Of a stretch of DNA of 64,000 bases, positions 55,028-64,000 are shown in pieces (within the stretch, counting starts at the first letter, position 1; each line of letters begins with the position of its first letter). Below the pieces are notes generated by a model. It worked only from the letters and a program-made list of their open reading frames with translations, searched no databases and was not told the origin of the DNA. The stretch lies in NCBI GenBank assembly GCA_012845835.1, contig JABAKD010000026.1, positions 10,788,334 to 10,852,333 of the forward strand. Direction: 5' to 3'. Made by a program: the position numbers and the translations under genes. The DNA comes from Undaria pinnatifida. Taxonomy: Eukaryota > Sar > Phaeophyceae > Laminariales > Alariaceae.

Positions 55028-55617
55028 GATGAGCAGTACTTTGACGAACTAGATGATGTATGCTGGGTTTAAAAGTTACTCGTAGGTAGACTGCTCGCAA
55101 AAGTCGACAGTGATCGGCAATTTCCAGAAAGGCTCACAATGTAGGAGTACCTGGTGTAGACGGCGTTCAAAACCGATGCAGAGGCTGACGACTTGGGAAG
55201 TACGTGCCTGTACGCCGACGAAGGTTGCTGCAGAACGTGTCAGGCTTGGGTGCGGTGGGCGCGTCGATGTATAACTTGTTGAAACTGATGGACTCCTCAA
55301 AGAACAACGTCCGAACATCGCGCGTGGAACTCAAACATAATATTATCTGGAGATGGTGTCTCGGCTGAACGTGGAGAGAGTAGCGTGCTGAACGTGTAGG
55401 ATTCGGCGAACGTGCCGAACGTGCAGAACGTGAAGCATGAAATGTTGAGCCTTGATGAACTCGGTCGAGGTCCTCCTCACGATGTCTTGGACAAGAAGTG
55501 CTGGCCAGCGGTTTCTCGAGGACGTGCGGTGTTCAGCTTGGTTTCACCGGCCGGACGAATGTGGACGCTGTGGCTCCCCCTCGCTGTGTGGAAACGAGAG
55601 CTGATAACCTGTGGAAA

Positions 55618-55916
55618 TGTAAACCTGTGTAGGTTGTATACCTGGCACTAGTCACTGTATGGAACAGTGCGGGTGCAGAGGCTGTCAGAGTGATCGTGAA
55701 ATCACTTGGATATAGGTTAAAACATAAGATGCACCATATATTCAAGTTGTTACTGCTGAGACTTCTGCATGCTTAATACCTACAACCTTCCGGTCACTCA
55801 ATACAATTAGCCGAAGATTATTCCAGTATTAGTTTCTGGATTCCTATGGCTTAGGGCTAAGTATGGTAGCTTACAGCAGTATCAATACTGATGACTGAAC
55901 ATTGAATATTCCAAAT
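55618..55916 (-). repeat. 5' LTR of the Copia-type element
   Basis: It is the partner of 52493-52786. The right end reads CCAAAT where the other reads CCAACA, so one terminal base pair has mutated. Confidence 0.8.
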
Positions 55917-56940
55917 CCCTTTCTGCTTCATTTTGAGTGTCATGGCGGACTATGGTGGCGATGAAGTCGGTATGGATCCCGCCGTTGATAGCACAGTACG
56001 TAGAGGACAGACCAGGCACCAATTCTGCAAACGCTGTTGTAGTTGTATTCGGAACCCTGTTTGAGGGCTCCCCCGACGACGGCTCCGTTGTGTCGATTTC
56101 TTTTTCCGATTTTCCCTGTGTAACGTGTCGTTTTGGGGACCCTTGGGGGCCATTGAGGCTATTGTGTCGGTTTGGACACTTCCTTCACACATGCAGTGAC
56201 TACAGGGCAGACTAGCCTACAATGCTCCCCACCCTCGCAGGTAGTTGCAGGCGGAACCTAGGTAAGGTGACGCCGGCTGGGTGGTGTCGTCTTCTTTGCT
56301 GCAGTGGATTTTGCTCGATTTTTCATCCAAAGCCAGGGCAAGACTGGGTCAAGGATTGTACCCCTTTTCTTACTGCCTGATTTGCGTTACTCGCACGGGT
56401 GATCCCATGCGTTACCGATTAAAGGCTTTTCTTGTGTTAGTTGTCGTGCAGCGTAGCTTAGACCAACATCTTACGTGTTCATATCGTTGAGAAGAAAGCA
56501 GCAAAAAATCTAAATACCGCGAACGGGCAGAGGGGTCGATCGTGTGTGTGACCTCGAGCAACTGTCAAAGAATGCCAAACAAAATACACCAATACTGTAG
56601 GCTTGGTCTTACTAGAAATCAGGGTGCGGATGAGGAGCGCGGACAGACGCCTTCAATTTGTCAAACCACTTACTGCATTAAGGTACTACGTTGGCGGTTC
56701 CTGCAATGCCGTACATGCGTTCTTGTGCCAACCTCACACATACAGCTGCAGGAGAAGTTGTACAGTAGTTCAGCCTTGGGATTGTTGTCATTTCCTCGAT
56801 GCGAGCAAGCGCAGATATTTAGCTTTAATACCGTTAGTCGTAGCGGTACACTGGTTTGGATTTGGAACCATTATCATTGATCGATGCGCGTAAGCGTAGG
56901 AACCTTGCACAAATGGTTGCTGGCTCATTGTACGGCGTAC
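55917..56940. other. Interval between the Copia element and element E
   Basis: A plus-strand frame (55937-56215) and its minus shadow have no family resemblance. If element E continued toward pol, its RNase H or integrase should be here on the minus strand, but I see none. A single word (CATTATCATTGATCGATGCGCG) near 56870 has no partner. Confidence 0.35.
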
Positions 56941-56959
56941 CTTGCATAAGAAATGCGGT

Positions 56960-57275
56960 CTATACGGTAGCAATAATATTCAGCGTTGAAGGTCCGGGTT
57001 CTGGCTGAACTTGCAGAAGTTGGTGTTGAGGACGATTTCGTAGCGGTGATGCTCCCAATACTCCTGATCGATGCCGGACACGGTGCGGCCAAGGAACGGT
57101 TTGGACGGCGGGGTCAGGGGTGGTTCGGATGCGAAGCCCTGTCGCGGTATCGCCGAGAAGCGCAGCCGTCTGCGCCATCATCATCTGTCCGGCGCAGTTG
57201 TACGTGACGCCCTCGTACTCGATGTCGCACAGGTACCACTGTGAGAAGATGGACGAGTAGTTCCAGAAGAAATGA
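56960..57275 (-). pseudogene. NADAR domain, N-terminal half, element E
   Basis: The minus-strand frame 57532-56960 reads FHFFWNYSSIFSQWYL, then EYEGVTYNCAGQMMMAQTAA and LLGDTATGLRI. This is the start of a NADAR domain: FFW, SxFSQW, then GxxYxxxEQxMMAxKAxLFGD. The Glu of the EQ pair is Gly here. After a frameshift near 57080, FCKFSQNPD-type sequence follows, then decay. It is the best-preserved N-terminal half of the three copies. The second half with the WGxGL motif is missing or unreadable. Confidence 0.75.
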
Positions 57276-57299
57276 AAAGAACCCGAGGGATCCGCGGTG

Positions 57300-57992
57300 T
57301 CATGTGCTGGCGAGGGCGAGTCGCCGGAAGGGTGTGGCGGGGGTGGGGGTCGGGCATTGTTGGTAGCGTCGCCGTGTGGCGTTGTCGGGGGTGGAGTCAG
57401 GTTCGATCGGGGGGTGCTGAACTTGAACGCCCGAGTTCGCGGGGGGCTTGCTCGGCAAAGCCGAGGTACCGGGAGGGTCCACGCGGTGGCACGTACGCTG
57501 GGCGGGGATACCCTGGGGGGCCCTGTCGTCATGCGTTTGGAGAGCAGGGCTGTATTCGCTAGGGCATGCAGATCCTGTGGCCCGAGTCCACGTTATGCGT
57601 GAACCCGGCGAGGATGACGGGGCAGGGTGCTCAAAGCATGTCCTGGTCGACTGTGATCGCGGGTGTTCCGTCTGTAGGACGGGGCTGTCCCTCGAGCTCA
57701 GGGACAGTGGTGATGTCAACACCGTGGCAGCGAGTGGGGGTCCGTCGTTCGCGGGCCCATCTTTGCCACTAAATAGGCGCACGTCCTGAAACGAGCGGGT
57801 GAGCAGTAGCCAATCTGGGATCGAAGCGGGCCTAGGGGGCGTTGGCCCGGTAGATGAAACAGCCGTTTTGTGTGAACCGGAACCGCTGGTAGTCGTAATC
57901 GTCGTGACTTCGCCCAGGTTGGCAATGCCGGGAGTTTCAGCGACAGTAGGAAGGTAGCGTTGTACATCGCCGAAAGGCGTCGAGTGGAGCAT
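57300..57992 (-). pseudogene. Pro/Ser/Thr-rich linker of element E
   Basis: This 230-codon open frame on the minus strand is low in complexity (TTITTTSGSGSHK, PSSSPGSR, PPTTP). It connects the gag region to the NADAR domain in position. Elements A and B have the tandem ~78-residue repeats here instead. No enzyme motif is present; it is likely a disordered linker. Confidence 0.4.
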
Positions 57993-58230
57993 CCTCCGGT
58001 AGGGCTCGACGTCTTGGCCCCCTGCCGCCCAAACCTCAAGGCACTCACTGGAACAAGAGGATCAGTGCTTGAACAAGTGGTTGAGGATTGGGCTGGGGTA
58101 GGGGGGGGGCGCAAGGGTACAGGGGGCAGGGAGGCAGTGACGCACGTGGTGTACTCGGGCAGTCTTGAGACCCGGTGTTCGCAGCAAGTGCTGAAGGCGG
58201 AGATGCTGCAGTTGCTCCACCACCGGCTCT

Positions 58231-60926
58231 TCAGTTGGTGCGAAAGGTGCCCAGTTGTCTTTGGTTGGGGTCAGTGGCGTTGTTGTTGTTGCCGATCCGC
58301 ATGTTCGACGGGGCGGCGGCTGTAGGAGCATAGGTCGCCGGGTCGTGTACCGTCATGGACTGTCGACTGCGTTGCGGCTGCGGCGAGCCGTTTTTAAAAT
58401 TGTTGCCCTTGCGACTGTCGGTTGCCGTTGTCGTGGGAGCGGCCGTTGCTGTGGCGTCTGTTGTTGGAGCGGCCGTTGTCGCCTTGGTGTTGGTTTGAGT
58501 AGTCGTGGTTGTGGCGGTTGTTGTTGTTGTTGGCAACCCGGTTGTTGTTGTTAGTGCCTCCACAGTTGCCGTCACGGTGGGCGTAGCGGTTGGAGTTTCG
58601 ATAGACGTTGTGCTCGTACTGGCCCCGGCGGTAAGAACGCATCCATTGTTGCCACTGGAGGTAGGCGTGGCCACCATCGTTTACCTGGCCAAGCGCAGGG
58701 TTGAGAATGCCGGATATGTTGAGGAAGTCCTGAGGACAGGTTTTCATCCTGTGGTCCGTACCAATACGGTTAATGCAGTGTCCGCCGTGAGCGCGTAGAG
58801 GTTGAGCGAGGGCCGAGCTCGTGAGGAACGGAGTGAGCAGCGGAGGGTCCTGCGTACTAAACGTTGTCGTGACCATGTACACCTCCTCGTAGTGTCGTTG
58901 AGGCCAGTCGCACTCGTCCTCGCAGAATGGGTCGCGGTCGGCCTCGGCTACGTTCATGATCAACGGGTTGGACGCGGAACCCATCGCGTGAGTGCCGGGG
59001 TCACGCGTGTTGGTGTGTTGCGCAGGGGGTGGTGACGAAGAGGAGTACGTGATATGCCCGCCGGAAGAGATCACATGAAATCCTGGGCCGTTGATAGTCT
59101 GCGATCTGGTTCGTCGCCAGTACCTCGAAAGCCGACCACATGTCCGCAACCGTGGCGAACATCTGCGAGGCCGTCATAAGGCGCCCAGGGTAGAGAGTTG
59201 GCATCAGTGACGGGTACTGACCGCTGGTGACCCCGCGTACGATCTCGGCGACCATAGTGTAACTGGGCTTGAAAATCTTTTCAGTGCCCTGTGCAATCGA
59301 GACGCGCTCCTTGAATGCTCGCAGGAACGTGGAGAAGTCTACTGAGCTCGGTACGACGAAGGAGGGCAGCTTTTGGAAGGCGCGTCCTCTGGTCGCTGTC
59401 GGTGAAGTTGTTGGTTAGCAGCTGCAGCAGCTTCTTGAAAGCCGACAGGTCCGGTTCTGTCGGTGCCAAGTTCCTGTACAACTTGGGCGAATGAAATCGT
59501 CGATGAGGCGGGTTAGGGGAGACGCCTATGACCTGCGGATACCCGAGATCCTTTCGGAAGCATTATTGGAGAGCTCTGTTCCATCCCATAACCCACGGGG
59601 GTGTGTCCAATGATTGGTTTCCGGAATCGTCGTACATGGTGAGGAACTCCCTCATCGCTAGTTTGACGCTAGCTAAGAACATGCGCAGGTAGACGGTAGC
59701 GTCGCTGTTGGCCGGGAAGAGTAGGCGTACGAGTGGTGTCAACTTCCGCATGTTCACCACGTCGTACTGGCGCGTAACGGCATGATGTTTGCATAGGTCC
59801 CGATCGGGCTGGCCTTATCTCGGTGGATGGGGTGGGAACCGTCGCCGGCGTGGGCGCGCCCGTGGTGGGTTGGGGCGGCGTCGCAGCAGTGGGCGCGGCC
59901 GTCGTGGGGGGGGAGGGGGGGGCGTGCAGTGGCGTCGGGACCGTAGACTGTCTGGTTCCACACGTAGCCGCAGCCGGCGTTGTTGTGGAAGTGACGAAGG
60001 GCGAGTACCAGGGTGTTGGCCCTGATGAGTTCATCGGATGCGCTAGTGGTGGCGGAACGGGCCTGGACAAACGCGACCGATAGATCGCTCTCGGGGGCAA
60101 ATAAATGTCACAGGTGGTGTGCCGACGATGACACATCAGAGAAGGCTGCTCCGCGTGTTATCTGCATCGCGTCTCAAAAATCTTAATCAATAGCCTCGCG
60201 CGGTAAACCCGTCGGTCGTGAGGATGCCAAGGGAGTGGGGGGGGGCAGGGTCTGAGCAAGGGGTGGCACATGATAGATTGTGGTAACCGGCTGGGCCGGC
60301 GGCGGCAGCTGGAAAGTAGTGGCTCCAGGCGTGTCGGCGGGAGCATGGGTTGGCGCTACCTGCAGCGGCTGTGCCCGCAAGGTCACAGGCTATGAGGGTT
60401 GCGTGGGGGAGGAGAGCGGCTGCGGTTGGACCGGAGTGGCCACCGTCGCACTTGTAGCCGTATACGACGGCGAGAATGGATTCGTGAAAAGGGTTGGGGA
60501 TTGGGGCAGCCTAAGCAAGAGCTCGGCGCTCTCCTTACGTTGGAGAATTAGCTGTTCGTGGTGAGCTTGAAAGGCTTCGCGGCCTTCGCGAAAGACCGCG
60601 CGGTGACCATGGGTGTTCCCCGGGTCTTAGGTTGGGCTTGCAGAGTGCTGCGAAGTGGTCTAATGTTTTACAGTGGGTTCCCGCCCAGCACCGGAGGTGC
60701 CTGCTCCGAGGGGAGGGATGCCCGGAGTGGCCGTATGGATCGTCAACTCGCCCAGAATGGACTCCACGTTCGGGATGTCGTCCATGTTTGCGCGGGCGGT
60801 TCTCGCGGTGTATCGCTCCTCGCGGGAGCTGAGGAAATCAGGGGTGTGGTCCCCAGCCATGTTGGTGTCGGAAACGTATCTCTCAGCTATGTCGATGTCG
60901 AGGAAAGGTGGGGGGAACGCTTGCAC
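58231..60926 (-). pseudogene. Gag-like polyprotein of element E
   Basis: It opens near 60926 with MQAFPPPFLDIDIAERYV, then EERYTARTARANMDDIPN. A Pro/Thr/Gln-rich stretch follows (60400-59800). Near 59760: MVNMRKLTPLVRLLFPANSD and TVYLRMFLASVKLAMREFL. Near 59290: FLRAFKERVSIAQGTEKI, then VAEIVRGVTSGQYPSLMPTL with YPG, equivalent to the capsid motif of A and B. The knuckle near 58750 reads HCINRIGTDHRMKTCP (CX2[R]X4HX4C, second Cys changed to Arg), followed by FLNISGILNPALGQVND and YLQWQQWMRSYRRGQYE. An Asn/His/Arg-rich low-complexity tail ends it (58650-58400). Several frameshifts are needed. On this evidence it is the particle protein of the element. Confidence 0.65.
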
Positions 60927-61099
60927 TGGAGTAGAGATTGGTGGGGTGGAATTGTAGAGGAAGGTTGGATCCAGGCTTGGATCTCGGGGCGGCAGCTACA
61001 ATCACCAACAGACCGATCTAGAGGGAAAAGAAAAGACAGCAAAATGCAAAATGGACGTAAAGGCGTACGGTAGGGGGGGGGGATTGTGCCACGATTGGT

Positions 61100-62650
61100 G
61101 CTCGTCCAAGGGTGTATGTTTATGGGGTTTGGATAGTATCTGACTAGAAATCAGATGTCTCGTTTTTGGCAGACGACAGTCATACTCACGCCACTTGAGT
61201 GATACCTATGAGACAGAATTGGGCAGAGCTCCGTCTGAACTGCAGAGTTCCTCTGTTATGGTATCAGGGCGTGACAACTGTGGGACGTTGGCAGTGCAAA
61301 ACCGATCGCGCGGGTGCGATTGATCAGTACCTAAAAAGAGCGAAGGGCGAAAAAAATTGCAGCAAGCCGGCATTAATATATAATACCGGGCGATCGAAAG
61401 GCGGGGTGTTCGTCGTTACGAGTCAAAAAATGGGCAGCACGCCGGCCGTTTCGGGGGGGGGGTCGCGTAGGCCGGTACATCGTGGCACAACGCAAGGTAT
61501 CGTAAAGGCAGCATAAGTGAAGCCCAGTACGTGAAAACAAAGAAAAGCATACAGATCAGCTACCATAGGGAAGGAGCTCGGGTACGCTAGTCTGCCGCGA
61601 CTAAAGTTATAATTTGACCAGTAAGTAGTTTTTAGTTTTAGGACATTTTTCTGCACGGGCGGCATCGAACGTGTTCTAGATTTGACTGGCATGCAGCTGC
61701 TGTTGATGATATGCTGGACAAACAAGGCAAAAAAGAAACAGTTGTTGACTTTCAAGCTTGCGCAGCAACGTTACAATTTTGAGCAGCATACCCCCTGCGT
61801 TGTAGTAAAACTGAGGCGAAAAATGCGTTGAAGTAGCAACAGGGGGGGGGGGGGGGGGAATTCGGCATCATCTACCCTGTGTCGTCGAAAACGGGGAAAA
61901 GTAAACTTGCGGGTGACAAAATTTGTGCAAATCTGAGCAGCGTCTACTCCACTTCATCATAGGAAATGGGGCAGATGCGAGAGAACTTTCATGCCCAAGA
62001 AAAAAAAATGTTAGCGTAGAGCCTGATTTTGTTATGGTGTAAAAAGCTGGCCGAACGCGGGGGGGGGGGATAATCCAATATCAGACAGCGTAGAGCTCGG
62101 GCACGACAAATAAACTGGCAAAATATTTTCACAGCAGAAGCATATGGGCATGATAGAGCCCATATATATTGGAAAACTGGTAAGAGACACGGTTACTGCA
62201 GCTCTTCGGATGATGTGAGAAGCATAAGAAGGGGGCCGTGCGTGAGACAAAACCGACGGAATTCACATATATGACACTAGCAACCTGACAAATTAAGGCA
62301 GCATAAAGTCTGTGTACGTATGACAGAATGCTGTCGAGATACCCGTACTACAGCAGTATTTGTTAAATTTGAACTGCGTAGATGCGATACATGATCAAAA
62401 TCTACGAAATGTACGCTAAACAGCAGTATAGTGACAAATGGCAACATAGAGCCCTGCATGTCATAGAGCTGGAAGAGTTGTACACCGGACAACGGTAATT
62501 TGGCCATAGCAGTGCAGGGCCCGTGTATGTCTTCTAACTGGAGAGATGTACGTACAACGCCAGTGTACAGGAATAACACGAAAGTTTGCACAAAAGAAAA
62601 ACAGTAGCAATTCCCGAAGACAAATTTAAGCAGCACAGAGTTACTCGTAC
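61100..62650. repeat. Degenerate leader array of element E
   Basis: Diverged units contain variants of GGGCAGCA(C/T), GAGCAGC(A/G)T, CAGCGTAGAGC and GACAAA with G-runs, about 70-100 bases apart (e.g. 61433, 61783, 61937, 62082, 62299, 62625). The words resemble the GGGCAGCAT units in the leaders of A and B. A 14-base G-run lies at about 61842-61858. Confidence 0.55.
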
Positions 62651-62984
62651 GCGCTTGTTAACCAAGTAAGAAAAAGGCAAGCATATTAGCTAATAACAAA
62701 GCAGACAAGGGCAATGCATCAAAGTGAAGAAGAAACAAATGAGGGACAAACCAAAACGACTTTGGGATAGCAGTGGAAAAGGGGTACCACTGGAAATATC
62801 AGGACAAGACGCAACCTTACATACAGGCCTGAAACCCTGGGAGTCAGACTCGGTACAACACCATACCTGGTGGGGAGGTAGGTATGCTACATGACTATGA
62901 GGGTGTGCCCCGCCCGTAAGGTACGTGTCAACCCATACGTGTGTACGTACCACTGCTGTGCTGTGTACGAGGTACGCACATTGT

Positions 62985-63998
62985 CTTGTTGTTGTTTTCT
63001 TACATTAACTCTTGTCAAACATTGAGAGTCTGTGGTCACGCAAAGATGCTGGAGCCCTAGGAAGATCCGAAAAACCAAGTGAAAGCAAAATTCGTCAGGG
63101 AAATACTACGCTTTCCCGCCTAAAAACGCACGATACGGAAGAAGGCGCACAAGTGAAAAGGTCAAATGTGCAAACTGAACTCACATGGCCGCGGGTATCC
63201 ACGCAACTACAGCATAGACTTCCCCCGTCCCCACAACTAACCAACTCGCGGCTACAAACTACAGCGGTTGGGCTGCCTGCACCGTACGAACCGCACGATT
63301 GTAGTGAGTTTAGACGAACGCGCCTGCTGTCTGGAGTGCTGTCAGAGTGACGACCCGCGGGCATGCAGTGAAACGGGAGCAATGGAACCAAAAACCACAG
63401 TACAGATATTAATGATCGCCCCTCCTTCCCGAGTTATTTGACAGGTTGCAGCGCAGCTACCACGCCCGTGCCTGAAAATTGAAAATTGCGGCGGGTCGTT
63501 CCCCGTGAAGGGTATACAACTCTTGTACAAACTCTACAAAAATCAGTGACGTAAGTAACATGTTGTACTACTGCCTCGTAAAAATAACCCTTGAAAAAAG
63601 ACGATAGCTGCTCCCATGATGATGTGCGTGCCGGTCGTGAGTCTCCGTGTGCCATCCTCCTGCTGTGGTTCTCCGTGGCCGCCTCATTGCCTTAGCTCAC
63701 TCGGCAAGCTCGTTCGCACTTGCTCTCGTTCACACTCAATTCCAGTCGGTTCCTCTTCTCCCCCGTCCAAAAAAAATAAAAAATGCTCCTCGCAGTTCGC
63801 GGTGCTGATCTGAAAAACAAAATTCTCGTTCAGGGAGAGTTCAATCCGTCTCTTCCCCGCCCGTCGACGGCCAGTCGCCCTCCTCCTTCGTTGTCGAATC
63901 CGGCCTCCTGCCGGCGCAATCCCCTCCACGCAAACCGAGACTGCGCCGTAGCGTGGCTCGTGGTGGCGCCTGTCTCCGCGCACGAGCATACCGATTAA
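62985..63998 (-). repeat. Repeat family R, copy 3, inverted
   Basis: This is the inverse of 46110-47118 over nearly the whole length and reaches the window edge. On the plus strand it starts TTGTTGTTGTTTTCTTACATTAACTC, i.e. on its own strand it ends with a short CAA tail. The minus-strand frame 63989-63684 (101 codons, MLVRGDRRHHEPRYGAV) is open here and shared in part with copy 2. Confidence 0.75.
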
Positions 63999-64000
63999 GC

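Larger units (their letters stand above)
52493..55916 (-). mobile_element. Copia-type LTR element with gag only
   Basis: LTRs of about 294-299 bases lie at 52493-52786 and 55618-55916, TGTAAAC at the left and CCCAACA at the right on the plus strand. Inside, only gag is recognisable, on the minus strand. The distance between gag and the 3' LTR is too short for pol, so the element is a deletion derivative. Just inside the 5' LTR the minus strand reads AGGTTATCAGCTCTCG, similar to the TATCAGAG-type Met-tRNA primer site common in Copia elements. No clear target duplication was found. Confidence 0.75.
56940..62700 (-). mobile_element. Element E: third, diverged NADAR retroelement copy
   Basis: From right to left on the minus strand: a degenerate array (61.1-62.65 kb), gag-like region (60.93-58.2 kb), Pro/Ser/Thr-rich linker (58.0-57.3 kb), NADAR (57.27-56.96 kb). 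This is the same order as in A and B. No LTRs were found, so the ends are not defined and pol is absent or lost. The MP.LYPG block of gag and the LNP.LGQ region after the knuckle link it to A and B. Confidence 0.6.

Noticed and set aside
61838-61860. Long G-run as a functional quadruplex
   Set aside because: Homopolymer G/C runs are scattered all over the window, vary between repeat copies, and may partly be sequencing noise.
1-64000. tRNA or rRNA genes
   Set aside because: No cloverleaf with a TTCGAATC-type arm or conserved rRNA core was noticed while reading both strands. A tRNAscan-SE run would be needed to exclude short ones.

Overview
This window reads as a gene-poor, transposon-dense stretch of a eukaryotic nuclear genome. 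No bacterial operon structure, ribosome binding sites, rRNA, tRNA or CRISPR array was seen. The best guess is a stramenopile, probably a brown alga. That rests on the wording of the Ty3/gypsy integrase tail near 10 kb, on the GDPHM/FDF-type secreted protein exon near 3 kb, and on the mix of chromovirus, Copia and tyrosine-recombinase elements. It is an inference from remembered family resemblance, not a search result. Only one stretch (2793-3638) looks like a live host exon; nearly all other coding signal is decayed mobile-element protein.

Layout. 1-8.2 kb: one host exon, otherwise non-coding with small transposon fragments. 8.2-19.7 kb: LTR retrotransposon A, minus strand, flanked by TGGG. 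19.7-21.9 kb: degenerate satellite with a MITE inside it. 21.9-25.3 kb: tyrosine-recombinase (YR) element C. 25.3-27.6 kb: low-content sequence with a minisatellite. 27.85-45.37 kb: LTR retrotransposon B, minus strand, a close relative of A, inserted into a dispersed repeat (family R) with a GTTG duplication. B itself holds a 3.3 kb LTR-like element X, YR element D and two MITEs. 45.4-47.9 kb: the other half of the split R copy and further R copies with CAA/GTT tails. 47.98-49.33 kb: plus-strand Ty3/gypsy integrase remnant. 49.8-52.4 kb: minisatellites and a field of TGGGAYATC words. 52.49-55.92 kb: small Copia-type element with LTRs and gag only, minus strand. 56.9-62.7 kb: a third, more diverged relative of A/B (element E), minus strand. 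63.0-64.0 kb: inverted R copy.

Main biological point. Elements A, B and E share one minus-strand plan: a long 5' leader with a tandem array, a gag-like protein with a conserved capsid motif and a degenerate CCHC knuckle, then a NADAR domain (the YbiA-like ADP-ribose processing fold). In A and B this is followed by RNase H and/or integrase-chromodomain pieces. I see no reverse transcriptase in any copy. A and B have lost different parts of pol, so together they suggest an ancestor ordered gag, tandem repeats, NADAR, RNase H, integrase, chromodomain. A NADAR domain carried by an LTR retroelement family is the most unusual thing here. The second is the YR element (copies C and D): it carries an ORF1 and a tyrosine recombinase, ends in a conserved ~0.65 kb-spaced direct repeat as in PAT/DIRS elements, and has no visible space for reverse transcriptase.

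Relative ages follow from nesting: R is older than B, and B is older than X, D and the MITEs inside it. All family assignments come from reading translations by eye; boundaries without a stated duplication are approximate.
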